Assembly (NCBI RefSeq): GCF_028618525.1 | Contig: NZ_JAQITC010000001.1 | Location: 124,001 to 188,000, forward strand | Source: Bartonella sp. AU55XJBT | GTDB lineage: Bacteria > Pseudomonadota > Alphaproteobacteria > Rhizobiales > Rhizobiaceae | DNA: 64,000 nt | Reading direction: 5' to 3' | Part shown: one piece after another, positions 18,561-31,660 of the stretch | How the letters are laid out: the number at the start of each line of letters is the position of its first letter | How positions within the stretch are numbered: position 1 is the stretch's first letter | The notes under the pieces: model-generated | The model's input: the letters and a program-made list of their open reading frames with translations, nothing else | Told to the model about the DNA's origin: nothing | Databases searched by the model: none | Position numbers and translations under genes: made by a program

Positions 18561-20524
18561 TAAAATGCTTGTCCTATACCCACATAAAAACCAATGCGAG
18601 GGTCACCCTGCTCTCTTTTTAAAGGAAAGGCTAAATCAACGCGTAAAGGACCAAGACCTGTCATATAACGACCTCCTATACCGGCTCCCCATTTAATTTT
18701 TTTAGAAAAATCAAAATTCGCCTTTTCCCCTACGAGACCTCCATCAAGAAAACTGACAAATCCTATTTTATCATTTAAAGAAACACGCAATTCTGCCGAT
18801 CCCTCAATAAGCGCCCGTCCGCCAACAATCGCATCATTTTCTGTTTTGATACCAATATTACGATAAGCATAACCACGAACAGAGCCCCCACCACCAGCAA
18901 AAAAGAGCGTATCTGCAGGAACTTGTGCTGTATTATTTCCAAGAATTGTACCAAGCTTTGCCCGCGCAGCAAAAACAAAACGATCCCCTTCATCCAATGC
19001 CCAATAAGAACGGCCTTCTGCCGTTACTTTTGCAACAAAATTGCTAAAACGCATCTCATAAAAGGGCTCAATGAGAACTTCACCATATAGACCTTTTGTT
19101 GCATTAAACTTATTATTACGACTATCATAAATCAAACCAGTAGGAAAACTAATTGTTGTAAAATTACGGTTTCCAAAATAAATATCACGTGAGTAACCAT
19201 TTGAAACTTCTATAGCAGCCTGTCCCGATAGATTACTATTGAAAATATGCGTAATACCTAATTTCCCTTTGATAGCTTTCGTTGTATAATTTTCCAGAAC
19301 ATCTTGCTGTATTTTTAATTCTGACCTGAGATCTGTATCAGGTGTGAGGACACCCGGCTTTATAAACGTACCACCGAAAAGATAATCAAAATTTTTAAAA
19401 TTATATGATCGTTTTTTGTTGCTGCCAACACCACTTATTTTTGTTTCAATTTTAAGGACTTCTGCATGACCAAAAAGATTGTTATGCATCCAATAAGCTT
19501 CAAAACCAGCACCATCTAATGTTGAATAACTACCCCCTACACCAAAACGACGCGGTTTACGTTCTTGTACAATAAGCATAAGCGGTAAACTGCCATCTGG
19601 GTTAATGGTATCAGCCTCACAGATATTGATCGCACGAAAAACACCAAGGCGTGCAAGACGTTCATTTGCCTTAGCTAACGCATCGGAATCGTATTTCTGA
19701 CCGGGTTTCAATCCGGTCATCCATGCGATATAAGCTGAATCGACACGTGGTTTCTTACTTATATTACGGACACTTAAAGGACCATAATGAGCCTTTTGTC
19801 CAGGATCAACAACAATCCTTCCTTCAATATGCAACGCAGCATGATCAGCCACGATCTCACTTTTTATAATTTTAGCTTTCGCATAACCTTGTTGACGCCA
19901 TCCTTCTACTGCCCATTTTTCTGCTTTCAAAATGATGTCAGATTTGGCAATAGCGCCAACTTTATAGCCCAATTCTTCAATTGTGGGCATTTTATGCGCT
20001 TTACGCTTTTCAGGAGGCGCTACTTTATCAATATCTGCAATACTAAAAACATATTGTGGTCCAGCATTAATCGTAATAACGATATTGGATTGTGCTGGAA
20101 GTTGCGTTAACGGACTTAAATCAGCGGCTTCTAAACCATTAATTTTAATACTAATAATACCCCCGTAGCGCCCATCAGCATAAAGAGCAGAAAGAATAGC
20201 CCGATAATCTGAACGCGCTTTGGCTAACAAACCAGAAGAACTCGCAGATGCTTTCTCTTTATCTGCAAAAAGAGAAGAGACAGATTTAACTATTTTTATA
20301 CCTTCCAGTGGCGCCCCTGGTGGTGTAACAATATCAACTTTATAAAATCTCTCTGTACTTTTGACATACTGTGAAGAAGAATTTTTTTTCTTTTGACCAA
20401 AAAGAGGGATGCCGAAAAAATCAAATGCAGCAAGCGGCTGTGGAAAAGCAAAAACGAAACACAAGCCTATAAATACACAGCGTACAGTTCCTGATTTTAA
20501 CAAAATTCTTGTTTTGGATACCAT
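18560..20524 (-). CDS. tamA: Outer-membrane assembly protein TamA (Omp85 family)
   Basis: This 654-residue Omp85-family barrel has a signal peptide ending near PLAAFDFFG. POTRA domains cover about residues 60-330, including LKPGQKYDSDALAKANERL. The C-terminal 16-stranded barrel carries FFAGGGGSVRGYAYRNIG, the conserved VRGY motif of loop 6, and ends with phenylalanine (GIGQAF), as expected for a BAM substrate. It is the first gene of a tamA-tamB operon on the minus strand. The VRGY motif and the tamB neighbour separate it from BamA. Confidence 0.93.
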   Translation of the reverse strand: MVSKTRILLKSGTVRCVFIGLCFVFAFPQPLAAFDFFGIPLFGQKKKNSSSQYVKSTERFYKVDIVTPPGAPLEGIKIVKSVSSLFADKEKASASSSGLLAKARSDYRAILSALYADGRYGGIISIKINGLEAADLSPLTQLPAQSNIVITINAGPQYVFSIADIDKVAPPEKRKAHKMPTIEELGYKVGAIAKSDIILKAEKWAVEGWRQQGYAKAKIIKSEIVADHAALHIEGRIVVDPGQKAHYGPLSVRNISKKPRVDSAYIAWMTGLKPGQKYDSDALAKANERLARLGVFRAINICEADTINPDGSLPLMLIVQERKPRRFGVGGSYSTLDGAGFEAYWMHNNLFGHAEVLKIETKISGVGSNKKRSYNFKNFDYLFGGTFIKPGVLTPDTDLRSELKIQQDVLENYTTKAIKGKLGITHIFNSNLSGQAAIEVSNGYSRDIYFGNRNFTTISFPTGLIYDSRNNKFNATKGLYGEVLIEPFYEMRFSNFVAKVTAEGRSYWALDEGDRFVFAARAKLGTILGNNTAQVPADTLFFAGGGGSVRGYAYRNIGIKTENDAIVGGRALIEGSAELRVSLNDKIGFVSFLDGGLVGEKANFDFSKKIKWGAGIGGRYMTGLGPLRVDLAFPLKREQGDPRIGFYVGIGQAF

Positions 20525-20925
20525 AAATCAGATACCTTTAATACACTTGCATTTACTACACTTTAAATAATATAAAATAAGAAAGGTAAATATGACTACT
20601 TTGCATGCTTTATACGTTTTATCACATCAAATAACACTCTGCGATACATAACGTCATCCTCCCCTCATATCTTAACAACATTCTGCTCTGTTGTATCACA
20701 CAAACAGCCTTATTCCTTTTTCTTAACATATTCATTTAGCTTATTATAAGTGTTTTATTGCGCTCCATATTATCATGGTTAAATTTGTACAAATAACTTA
20801 CCATGAGAACGCCACGAAAACCTGCGTACGTATATAGATCTCTCCATTCAAAAAACCATAGAGATGCTGCTTGATTTTTATGCGTAGATATGATTGTCTC
20901 TCCCAAGTCTGAAGGGGGAAGATAA
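20525..20925. other. Divergent spacer tamA/comM
   Basis: This 401-base divergent spacer must hold the promoters of tamA and comM. A GGGGGAAG ribosome site lies just before comM. No gene, repeat copy or clear -35/-10 pair was recognised. An open frame at 20736-21110 on the minus strand runs into comM and is a shadow. Confidence 0.5.
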
Positions 20926-22458
20926 ATGATCGCACGTATTACAACTGTTGCTTTTCGCGGTCTAGAAGCAGTTCCTGTTGATGTACAGGTTATGATTTCA
21001 TCCGGTAAAATAGGAATGGCTATTGTTGGGTTAGCCGATAAGGCCGTTGCAGAAAGCCGTGAACGTGTGCAAGCAGCCCTCCATGCTTGTGGGCTTTCTA
21101 TGCCAACCAAACGAATTACGATTAATCTTGCACCAGCTGATTTGCCTAAAGAGGGCTCACATTATGATTTGCCAATTGCCGTAGGCTTAATGCTTGCTAT
21201 GGGAATCCTCCCTCCCGAAGTAGCGCAAGATTATGTCATTTTAGGTGAATTGTCACTGGATGGTTCACTGACTTCCGTCAACGGGGTTTTACCAGCTGCC
21301 ATGACAGCTGTATCTCTCGATAAAGGACTGATTTGTCCCTTTCAATGTGGACCTGAAGCAGCATGGGCAAATGCAGAAATAAATATTCTTGCCCCAGAAA
21401 CTCTTCTCACGATAGTCAATCATTTTAAAGGAACCCAAATTCAAAAACGTCCACAACCGCGCCAATATACAATCGAAACTGAACTTCCAGATCTTTGCGA
21501 AATCAAAGGACAGAAAACAGCAAAACGTGCCTTAGAAGTTTGTGCTGCTGGACGCCATAACCTTTTGTTTGTCGGTCCTCCTGGTGCTGGAAAATCTATG
21601 TTAGCGCAACGCTTACCTTCTATTTTACCCCCTCTTGATAGTCGTGAGCTTTTAGATGTCTGTCTGATTGCATCTATTACAGGAGAAACGATTCATAATA
21701 CCATTTCACTTCATTGCCCCTTTCGTTCCCCACATCATTCTGCTTCCATGGCCGCAATGATTGGTGGAGGGCTTAAAGGACGACCGGGAGAAATCTCTCT
21801 TGCTCATAACGGTGTGTTATTTCTTGATGAATTACCTGAATTTTCTCCGCAAGTTCTTGATTCCCTTCGTCAACCTTTAGAAAGTGGAGAAGCGGTTATC
21901 GCTAGGGCCAATCATCATATCAGCTATCCTGCTCGCTTCCAACTCATTGCCGCAATGAATCCTTGCCGATGTGGTATGGCAGGTGAAAAAGGCCATGTTT
22001 GTGCTAAAGGAATACGCTGTCAAATCGATTATCAATCCCGTATTTCTGGTCCGCTTCTCGATCGAATTGATTTACGGATTGATGTTCCTGCTTTGACAGC
22101 GATGGACCTTATGCAACCAGAGCAATCAGAAAAAAGCTGCGATGTTGCAAAACGCGTCGCACGGTGTCGTACCATTCAAGCCAAACGTTTTTCAATACTA
22201 GGGTTGGATCATATCCGAACCAATGGCGATTGCCCTGCCAAAATCATAGAACAAATTGCCATTCCTGATAAAAATGCCGCCACACTCTTACGAGAGGTGA
22301 GTGAAAAAATGCATCTTTCTGCCCGTGCTTATCATCGCATTCTCAAAGTTGCGCGTACGATTGCTGATCTTGATGAATCCGATAATCTTTCGCGCCATCA
22401 TCTCGCAGAAGCTATCTCCTATCGACTCGGTACGGAAAGATTAACAGCTCTTAACTAA
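20926..22458 (+). CDS. comM: ComM/YifB-family AAA+ ATPase
   Basis: This 510-residue protein belongs to the magnesium-chelatase-like ComM family, hexameric helicases that aid branch migration during integration of incoming DNA. The N-terminal ChlI/Lon-protease-like domain covers about 20-140 (GSHYDLPIAVGLMLAMGILP). The AAA core has Walker A GPPGAGKSM near 217-225, Walker B VLFLDELPEF and RSPHHSASMAAMIGGG. A cysteine-rich segment MNPCRCGMAGEKGHVCAKG follows, and the C-terminal domain has SARAYHRILKVARTIADL. The length fits. Bartonella is not a classic transformable genus, so its role may be recombination in general. It converges with the next gene. Confidence 0.92.
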   Translation: MIARITTVAFRGLEAVPVDVQVMISSGKIGMAIVGLADKAVAESRERVQAALHACGLSMPTKRITINLAPADLPKEGSHYDLPIAVGLMLAMGILPPEVAQDYVILGELSLDGSLTSVNGVLPAAMTAVSLDKGLICPFQCGPEAAWANAEINILAPETLLTIVNHFKGTQIQKRPQPRQYTIETELPDLCEIKGQKTAKRALEVCAAGRHNLLFVGPPGAGKSMLAQRLPSILPPLDSRELLDVCLIASITGETIHNTISLHCPFRSPHHSASMAAMIGGGLKGRPGEISLAHNGVLFLDELPEFSPQVLDSLRQPLESGEAVIARANHHISYPARFQLIAAMNPCRCGMAGEKGHVCAKGIRCQIDYQSRISGPLLDRIDLRIDVPALTAMDLMQPEQSEKSCDVAKRVARCRTIQAKRFSILGLDHIRTNGDCPAKIIEQIAIPDKNAATLLREVSEKMHLSARAYHRILKVARTIADLDESDNLSRHHLAEAISYRLGTERLTALN

Positions 22459-22469
22459 AAAACTGTTCA

Positions 22470-23429
22470 TCAGTAAAAACTTATTGGAAAATAACGTAAA
22501 TAAAGCTCTGTCAGTTTACCATCCTCTTCTAAAGATTTTAGAGCATAATTGAGGATCTCAATCAATTTTTCGTTCTTTTTTGCAACAGCAAGCTGCATTC
22601 CTTGACCCAATAACTGTGGAGCCATATATGCTCCCCCAACAAAATGGTAGCAATCAATAGATTTTTGATTTTTGAACCATAACGATAAAGAAAATCCATC
22701 ATCAAAAATAAGGTCAATTTTATGTTCTTGTAAGGCTTTATAGAGCTCTTCCCTCTCTTTAAATCCTTGCCATTTTGCTTTAGGAAAATAATCATGAAAA
22801 AGCTTTTCGTGAATACTTTTAGACAAAACACCACTGGTTAAATGGACCAATTGATCGCTTATTGTTTCCTCAAGATTTAACTGTCGAGAAGCAACAAATC
22901 GTGCTGGAAAGCGCAAATATGACTTTGTAAAAACAAGATCTTGTTGGGTTTGACTTGTTTCTTTTAAACCTGCAATAATGACTTCTGCACCACCATTTTT
23001 GACATGCTCGACAAGCTCTTTCCAAGGAACCACTTCTACTTCACAAAGTTTCTCTAATTTTAATTTTGAGCAAAGAGCACGCAACAAATCGATATTATAA
23101 CCTGCAAGATGCCCTGTTTTATCAAGAAAATTAAAAGGAGGAAAATCAAAAGTTGTTACAAAACGCAAACGCATGATATCCTTGGTATCAGGTTGTACAA
23201 AATGTTCATGCGAATCAAAAAAAGAAGGCAATCTTCCAGCTATTTCAGCTTCTGCGTAAGAGAAAAATAAAAATCCCCCTGCTACAAATAAAATACGAAT
23301 AAAAAGAATGTATAAATTATGGCGTAAAAAATACCGTAAACGCCATTGAAGCTGTTTTACATGTATAGGCTTTCTTATTTTCAAACTCTCTTCCCCATTT
23401 TTCAAAGATAATATGCAACGCCGCTTCAT
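22470..23429 (-). CDS. Solute-binding protein, amino-acid ABC type (SBP_bac_3)
   Basis: This 319-residue protein has the family 3 solute-binding fold. RFVTTFDFPPFNFLDKTGHLAGYNIDLLRAL is the classic opening (seen at about residues 89-119), followed by EVVPWKELVEHVKNGGAEVI and a C-terminal KLTELYLRYF. A hydrophobic segment at about 33-60 ending near SYAEAE looks like a signal peptide with an unusually long basic N-terminus, so the true start may be further in. No permease or ATPase gene is adjacent, so it is an orphan binding protein or works with a distant transporter. The ligand is unknown. Confidence 0.8.
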   Translation of the reverse strand: MKRRCILSLKNGEESLKIRKPIHVKQLQWRLRYFLRHNLYILFIRILFVAGGFLFFSYAEAEIAGRLPSFFDSHEHFVQPDTKDIMRLRFVTTFDFPPFNFLDKTGHLAGYNIDLLRALCSKLKLEKLCEVEVVPWKELVEHVKNGGAEVIIAGLKETSQTQQDLVFTKSYLRFPARFVASRQLNLEETISDQLVHLTSGVLSKSIHEKLFHDYFPKAKWQGFKEREELYKALQEHKIDLIFDDGFSLSLWFKNQKSIDCYHFVGGAYMAPQLLGQGMQLAVAKKNEKLIEILNYALKSLEEDGKLTELYLRYFPISFY

Positions 23430-26437
<3,008 letters not shown>

Positions 26438-26555
26438 AGGTACTCTTCTGTTTTTGGCTGTATAAACGTCGTAGTTTTACACGTTGTTTTTTCGTATTTG
26501 AACATTACCTCTCTCTTTCATTTACGATAAAAGAAAAATAAGAAAGGTCATAGAT

Positions 26556-27338
26556 ATGGCAACTGAAACAGAACGTGTAGGCGTCAAAGGGGGTATGGAA
26601 CACTCCTTTGGTTTCACAAGAGTTGATGAAACACAAAAACAATCCATGGTGGATGGCGTGTTTCATTCTGTTGCTGAAAATTATGACAAGATGAATGATA
26701 TCTTATCCTTAGGGCTACACCGTGTGTGGAAAAATTCTATGGTTGCATGGCTTTCTCCACCAGCACTTTCTCACTGGAAAGTTCTTGATGTCGCTGGTGG
26801 TACAGGTGATATTGCTTTTCGCATCCTTAATGCTTCACGCCAAAAAGCCCATGCTACGGTTCTTGATATTAATGGCTCTATGCTCAACATTGGCAAACAA
26901 CGCGCACAAAAAAATGGTCTTACTCCTCTGATTGATTTTGTTGAAGCCAATGCAGAACATCTCCCTTTTGAAGATCAAAGCTTTGACGCTTACACAATTG
27001 CTTTTGGAATTCGCAATGTTCCTCATATTGATCAAGCTCTTAGAGAAGCTTTTCGTGTTTTAAAGCCCGGTGGACGTTTCTTATGTCTAGAATTTTCAAA
27101 TGTCGAGATGCCTTGGCTCGATAAAATTTATGATCTTTGGTCTTTCTATGCTATCCCTAAGCTGGGTCAATTTATTGCAAATGATGGCGATGCTTATCGT
27201 TATTTGGTTGAGTCTATTCGCAAATTTCCTAAACAAGATGATTTTGCCCATATGATCAAGCAAGCGGGATTTTCACGCGTATCGTACCGCAATCTCACCG
27301 GTGCGATTGCAGCACTGCATTCAGGTTGGAAACTTTAA
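26556..27338 (+). CDS. ubiE: Ubiquinone/menaquinone C-methyltransferase UbiE
   Basis: This 260-residue SAM-dependent methyltransferase performs the C-methylation of the demethoxy-quinone precursor in ubiquinone synthesis. The SAM-binding loop is [16 protein letters not shown]. UbiE signatures are [41 protein letters not shown] and EFSNV. The ATG follows AAGAAAGGTC, a reasonable ribosome site. It is followed immediately by ubiB, an arrangement conserved in rhizobia. Confidence 0.95.
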   Translation: MATETERVGVKGGMEHSFGFTRVDETQKQSMVDGVFHSVAENYDKMNDILSLGLHRVWKNSMVAWLSPPALSHWKVLDVAGGTGDIAFRILNASRQKAHATVLDINGSMLNIGKQRAQKNGLTPLIDFVEANAEHLPFEDQSFDAYTIAFGIRNVPHIDQALREAFRVLKPGGRFLCLEFSNVEMPWLDKIYDLWSFYAIPKLGQFIANDGDAYRYLVESIRKFPKQDDFAHMIKQAGFSRVSYRNLTGAIAALHSGWKL

Positions 27339-27340
27339 AA

Positions 27341-28927
27341 ATGGTGCAAATTTCTCCTTACTTTCAATTGATGCGTGCAGGATGGGTTTTAGCACGTGAA
27401 GGTGTTTTAAGTGCTCTTCCTCATGATGATCTTCAAGGATTTCCAGCGTTATGTCATCGTATAGCGCGTGCATTAGCACGACGCAAAACAAAAAAGAAAC
27501 AGCGATCTGAAAATATTTCATATGCTATCAATAAGCTTGGACCCTCTTACATAAAACTTGGTCAATTTCTTGCCACAAGACCTGATATTGTCGGACGGAA
27601 TATTGCAGACGATTTGTCACAACTCCAAGATCGTGTTGAAACATTTTCTTGTACCGCCGCTATTGCTCAAATTGAAAGTTCGCTTGGTCGCTCTATTGAT
27701 GATTTATTCATCAATTTTTATCCCCCCATTGCCGCTGCTTCTATCGCTCAGGTTCATCCTGCTGAATATAATGATGAAACCGGTCATAAGAAAAAATGTG
27801 CCGTAAAAGTTATCCGTCCTAATATTCGAGCGCGTTTTTCTAAAGATCTTAGAGGTTTTTATCTCATTGCGCATTTACAAGAGCATTATATCCCTGCCTC
27901 CCGAAGGCTGCGCCCTGTTCGTGTGGTGGATACTTTAGCACAAACAACACGCCTTGAAATGGATCTACGCTTAGAAGCAGCCGCCATATCTGAAATGGCT
28001 GAAAATATTCAACAGGATACCGGTTTCCGAGTGCCAAAAATTGATTGGGAACGGACAGGGCGTAATGTTCTCACCATGGAATGGATTGATGGTATAAGAA
28101 TATCCGAAATTTCCAAGCTTAAAGAAGCAGGTTTTGATCTACAGGCGCTTGCCATTACGCTTATTCAATCTTTTCTACGCCACACATTACGTGATGGTTT
28201 TTTTCATGCCGATATGCATCCTGGTAATTTATTTGTAGACTCAGATGGATGTATTGTTGCTGTTGATCTGGGAATTACAGGAAGGCTTGGGAAAAAAGAA
28301 AAACATTTCCTTGCTGAAATTCTTTATGGCTTTATTACACGCGATTACCATCGGGTAGCCCGCGCTCACTTTGAAGCAGGCTATGTCCCTTCACACCATA
28401 ATATTGAAAGCTTTGCGCAAGCCAATCGCGCGATTGGTGAACCAATTCACGGACAATCAGCACAAAGCATTTCCATGGCTAAGTTGCTCACATTGTTGTT
28501 TGAAGTCACTGAATTGTTTGACATGCAAACGCGACCCGAACTTCTCTTACTGCAAAAAACAATGGTTGTCGTGGAGGGTGTTGCTCGCACATTAGACCCC
28601 AGTTTTAACATGTGGAAAGCTTCTGAACCCGTTGTCAGAGAATGGATTAGTAAAAATTTAGGGCCCGTAGGTGTTGCAAAAGACTTTAGTGAAGGAGTGC
28701 AAGCTCTTCTTTCGCTGGCACGCAAAACACCACAATTGATACAAAATTTCCAGCGTATAGAAGAAGATTTCAATCAAATGAGAAAAACAGGTTTTAATCT
28801 TTCTCCTACTACTCTGAAACAACTTTCTATCGAACAAAGTCGTAGAAATCGTTATGGTCGTTATAGCTTATTTATCATTGCACTTTGTTGCGTTTTTTTC
28901 ACTTTTTACTTTTTTCATCTTTTCTAA
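27341..28927 (+). CDS. ubiB: Ubiquinone biosynthesis kinase-like protein UbiB
   Basis: This 528-residue ADCK/UbiB-family atypical kinase is needed for aerobic ubiquinone synthesis, with a proposed ATPase or lipid-extraction role. Family motifs are KLGQF in SYIKLGQFLATRPD, AAASIAQVH in place of a glycine-rich loop, the VKVIRP lysine, DGFFHADMHPGNLF and the DLG metal site VDLGITG. One hydrophobic segment sits at the very C-terminus. An upstream TTG at 27326 lies inside ubiE; ATG 27341, two bases after the ubiE stop, is the likelier start. Confidence 0.93.
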   Translation: MVQISPYFQLMRAGWVLAREGVLSALPHDDLQGFPALCHRIARALARRKTKKKQRSENISYAINKLGPSYIKLGQFLATRPDIVGRNIADDLSQLQDRVETFSCTAAIAQIESSLGRSIDDLFINFYPPIAAASIAQVHPAEYNDETGHKKKCAVKVIRPNIRARFSKDLRGFYLIAHLQEHYIPASRRLRPVRVVDTLAQTTRLEMDLRLEAAAISEMAENIQQDTGFRVPKIDWERTGRNVLTMEWIDGIRISEISKLKEAGFDLQALAITLIQSFLRHTLRDGFFHADMHPGNLFVDSDGCIVAVDLGITGRLGKKEKHFLAEILYGFITRDYHRVARAHFEAGYVPSHHNIESFAQANRAIGEPIHGQSAQSISMAKLLTLLFEVTELFDMQTRPELLLLQKTMVVVEGVARTLDPSFNMWKASEPVVREWISKNLGPVGVAKDFSEGVQALLSLARKTPQLIQNFQRIEEDFNQMRKTGFNLSPTTLKQLSIEQSRRNRYGRYSLFIIALCCVFFTFYFFHLF

Positions 28928-28984
28928 TCTCCTTAATGTGCTAAAAATATCAACAATGAAATCATTGAAATCATTTTGTTTCTT

Positions 28985-28990
28985 GGAGGT
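28985..28990 (+). promoter_or_regulatory. Strong ribosome site fixing the coaBC start
   Basis: GGAGGT stands five bases before ATG 28996. No comparable site precedes the canonical CoaC start region near codon 60, and no in-frame ATG occurs there. The fused N-terminal domain is therefore very likely made. Confidence 0.8.
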
Positions 28991-28995
28991 ATTTT

Positions 28996-30417
28996 ATGGC
29001 CAGCATTACTATTCGTAACCTCTCTCCTGAAATTAAAGAAGCTTTGCGCATACGCGCCGCGCAAAATGGCATTTCTATGGAAGAAGAAGCACGCCGTCTT
29101 CTAAGTAATCCTACCGCTCTTACCACGCCCCTCTCTCATGCAAGTGCCATTGAGGTGCAATCATTGCAATCGAAATCACTCCTTCTTATTATTGGTGGAA
29201 GTATTGCGGCCTATAAAGCGCTTGATCTTATTCGTCGTTTAAAAGAACGTGGAGCACACTTAAATGTCATAATGACAAAAGCAGCGCAAAAATTTATTAC
29301 GCCTTTAGCCGCTGAAGTTTTAAGGGGTGGTAGGGTATATACTGATTTATTTTCACGCGAAGAAGAACATGATATCGGACATATCCGACTAGCTCGTGAT
29401 GCTGACCTTATCATTTTAGCCCCTGCTACAGCCAATCGCATTGCAAAAATAGCCCATGGTATAGGAGATGATCTCGCCGATTGCGTCCTTTTAGCAGCAC
29501 GCTGTCCACTCTTAATTGCCCCCGCTATGAATCCAGCCATGTGGGCGCATCCAGCAACTATTCGCAATGTTGCACAATTGCGCGCAGATGGCGTTCATAT
29601 TATCGGACCAGAAATCGGAAATATGGCTGAACGTGACGAAACAGGCTATGGACGCATGAGCGAACCTTTAACCATTGTCTCTGCCATAGAGGCTCTTTTA
29701 GATGTACATGAAAAACCTCTCTCTGGTCGCCATTTCATCGTTACCTCTGGTCCTACCCATGAATCCATTGATCCAGTGCGTTATCTTGCTAATCGGTCTT
29801 CGGGTAAACAAGGTCATGCCATTGCAACCGCTCTTGCGCATTTGGGAGCAAAAGTAACACTTATTTGTGGACCCGTTAATCTTGCAGATCCGCAAAAAGT
29901 AAAAACTATTCACGTTGAAACAGCACAACAAATGTTACAAGCTGTTCAAGAATCATTGCCTGCGGATGGTGCTATCTTTGTTGCCGCAGTTTGTGACTGG
30001 CGCAGTCAAACGCAATATTTACACAAAATTAAAAAGAATGCTCATAAAACACCACCACCCCTCCATATGGTTGAAAATCCCGATATTTTAGCAACAATTG
30101 GACATGCTCCAAACCGCCCTTCCTTGGTTATTGGTTTTGCTGCTGAAACTTGTGATATCATTACCAATGCGCAAAAAAAATGCATCGAAAAAGGCGCTGA
30201 TTTCATTCTTGCTAATGATATTTCTCTTCAACAAGATGGTACAAGTGTTATGGGTGCTGATACAAATCAAGTTTATCTTGTGAGTAAAGAAAATGTTGAA
30301 CAATGGCCCCCTATGCGTAAACAAAACGTAGCGCAAAAATTAGCAAACATGATCGTATCATTTTTTGCCCTCCAAATGCCTACACCTCATGAGAAAAAAG
30401 CACCTCATTTCAAATAA
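28996..30417 (+). CDS. coaBC: CoaBC with an N-terminal ribbon-helix-helix domain
   Basis: This 473-residue bifunctional flavoprotein makes 4'-phosphopantothenoylcysteine and decarboxylates it to phosphopantetheine in CoA synthesis. Residues 1-45 are not part of CoaBC. MASITIRNLSPEIKEALRI and the following RAAQNGISMEEEARRLL look like a FitA-type ribbon-helix-helix antitoxin domain. CoaC begins near residue 60 (LLLIIGGSIAAYKALDLI), with likely catalytic His129 in DIGHI, PATAN at 143-147 and PAMNPAMW at 176-183. CoaB starts near 246 with VTSGPTHESIDPVRY. GGAGGT five bases before ATG 28996 shows that the extra domain is translated. It ends the ubiE-ubiB-coaBC cluster. Confidence 0.93.
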   Translation: MASITIRNLSPEIKEALRIRAAQNGISMEEEARRLLSNPTALTTPLSHASAIEVQSLQSKSLLLIIGGSIAAYKALDLIRRLKERGAHLNVIMTKAAQKFITPLAAEVLRGGRVYTDLFSREEEHDIGHIRLARDADLIILAPATANRIAKIAHGIGDDLADCVLLAARCPLLIAPAMNPAMWAHPATIRNVAQLRADGVHIIGPEIGNMAERDETGYGRMSEPLTIVSAIEALLDVHEKPLSGRHFIVTSGPTHESIDPVRYLANRSSGKQGHAIATALAHLGAKVTLICGPVNLADPQKVKTIHVETAQQMLQAVQESLPADGAIFVAAVCDWRSQTQYLHKIKKNAHKTPPPLHMVENPDILATIGHAPNRPSLVIGFAAETCDIITNAQKKCIEKGADFILANDISLQQDGTSVMGADTNQVYLVSKENVEQWPPMRKQNVAQKLANMIVSFFALQMPTPHEKKAPHFK

Positions 30418-30586
30418 TAACTTTTTAAATACGTTGATATAAAAACGAAAAACTCTCTTTTTTGCAAAAAAAACATCGATGTATTTCTTTAGTGTTATTG
30501 AAAATAGATCTTGTAATTCAAGAAATACAATATATTCTTTAAATGTGTTTCTTGTTTTTTTGCTTCTTTCCTTAATTTATTAATCT

Positions 30587-31306
30587 ATGATTTTTACTGC
30601 TGCCTATCGTGCTTTACAACGTTTGCTGACTTCGCAATATAGCATTATGATCCTAAAAGCATTGGGGATTACTTTTTTTGTTCTCGCCATTTTATGGTTA
30701 TGTGTGCACCAACTTTTTGTGTCTTACTTTTGGCCTTGGGTTTCTCAGTTTCTTCCTGGACTCCCGAGTTGGGCAGGATGGTTGGGATTTAGCATGCTTA
30801 TCATCTTTAATCTTGGTTTGGCTCTTTTGTTGGCTTTTTTGATTGCCCCTATAACAGCCATGATTGGTAGTTTTTTCATTGACGCTGCTGCTGAAATCAT
30901 TGAAAAGGAAGATTATCCAAATGAACCTATTGGACAAGCGATGCCATTTGGGCGTTCTCTTATCCTCTCCTTTAAATTTGTTATTTTAAGCCTTCTTGGT
31001 AATGGAATTGCTTTTATTTTATTCTTCATACCAGGTGTTAATTTCATTGCTTTTTATATTATTAATGGTTATTTGCTTGGGCACGAATATTTCTTGTTTG
31101 CTGCTTATCGTTTTCGAACAGAGCAAGATGCGCGTGCTTTTTTACATACTCATTATACAACGGTTTTTGGTGCTGGATTATTGATCGCGGTTTTTGTTTC
31201 GATTCCCATTCTTAATTTAGCTACACCACTTTTTGCAGCTGCTTTTATGACACATTTACACAAAATGCTTTCCCAAAAAACCATGGCACGCATCACTCAA
31301 AAATAA
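30587..31306 (+). CDS. EI24/CysZ-like membrane protein
   Basis: This 239-residue integral membrane protein has the EI24/CysZ family pattern. Hydrophobic segments lie at about 20-45, 65-95, 128-155 and 190-215. The conserved patches are AFLIAPITAMIGSFFIDAAAE and FIPGVNFIAFYIINGYLLGHEYF. CysZ is linked to sulfate uptake in enterobacteria, but rhizobial members are uncharacterised, so I do not assign the symbol. No cys genes are nearby. It lies 169 bases after coaBC on the same strand. Confidence 0.82.
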   Translation: MIFTAAYRALQRLLTSQYSIMILKALGITFFVLAILWLCVHQLFVSYFWPWVSQFLPGLPSWAGWLGFSMLIIFNLGLALLLAFLIAPITAMIGSFFIDAAAEIIEKEDYPNEPIGQAMPFGRSLILSFKFVILSLLGNGIAFILFFIPGVNFIAFYIINGYLLGHEYFLFAAYRFRTEQDARAFLHTHYTTVFGAGLLIAVFVSIPILNLATPLFAAAFMTHLHKMLSQKTMARITQK

Positions 31307-31434
31307 TATTCTTTAAACTTCACAAAACTTACCAGCCAAAGGAAACATACTATAAAATTTTATGCTAACCTTTTTAAAGTCAACATATTGATTTATAATG
31401 ATAGTCTTTTTATGACATACGTAAAAAACTTAAA

Positions 31435-31535
31435 TATTATAAAGCTTTCTTATTTTAATCCTATTCATATTGAATCAATTATAATCGTTTGTTGAAATGT
31501 TATAAACGGAGGCAATGCGTGGATAAAAGCACTTT
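31435..31535 (+). repeat. Degenerate interspersed repeat, copy E (5' half)
   Basis: GCTTTCTTATTTTAATCC, TTCATATTGAATCAATTATA, TTGTTGAAATGTTATAAAC and GCGTGGATAAAAGCAC line up in order and spacing with copy C (TTTCATTTCGGATC, TTCATGTTGAATCAATCAAA, GCACATAACAAAC, TGTGGATAAAAATTG). Only the first part of the unit is visible. Confidence 0.5.
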
Positions 31536-31660
31536 TCAAAAGGCATAAAAGACCTCTCCATCCCCCCTCTCAAAGCAAGAATTATTGTGACATTGGAAAC
31601 TGCCAAGCTTATGAAGATATTGGTTTGTACCTTCTATTTCAGTAAAAATAGGGGAGCATC

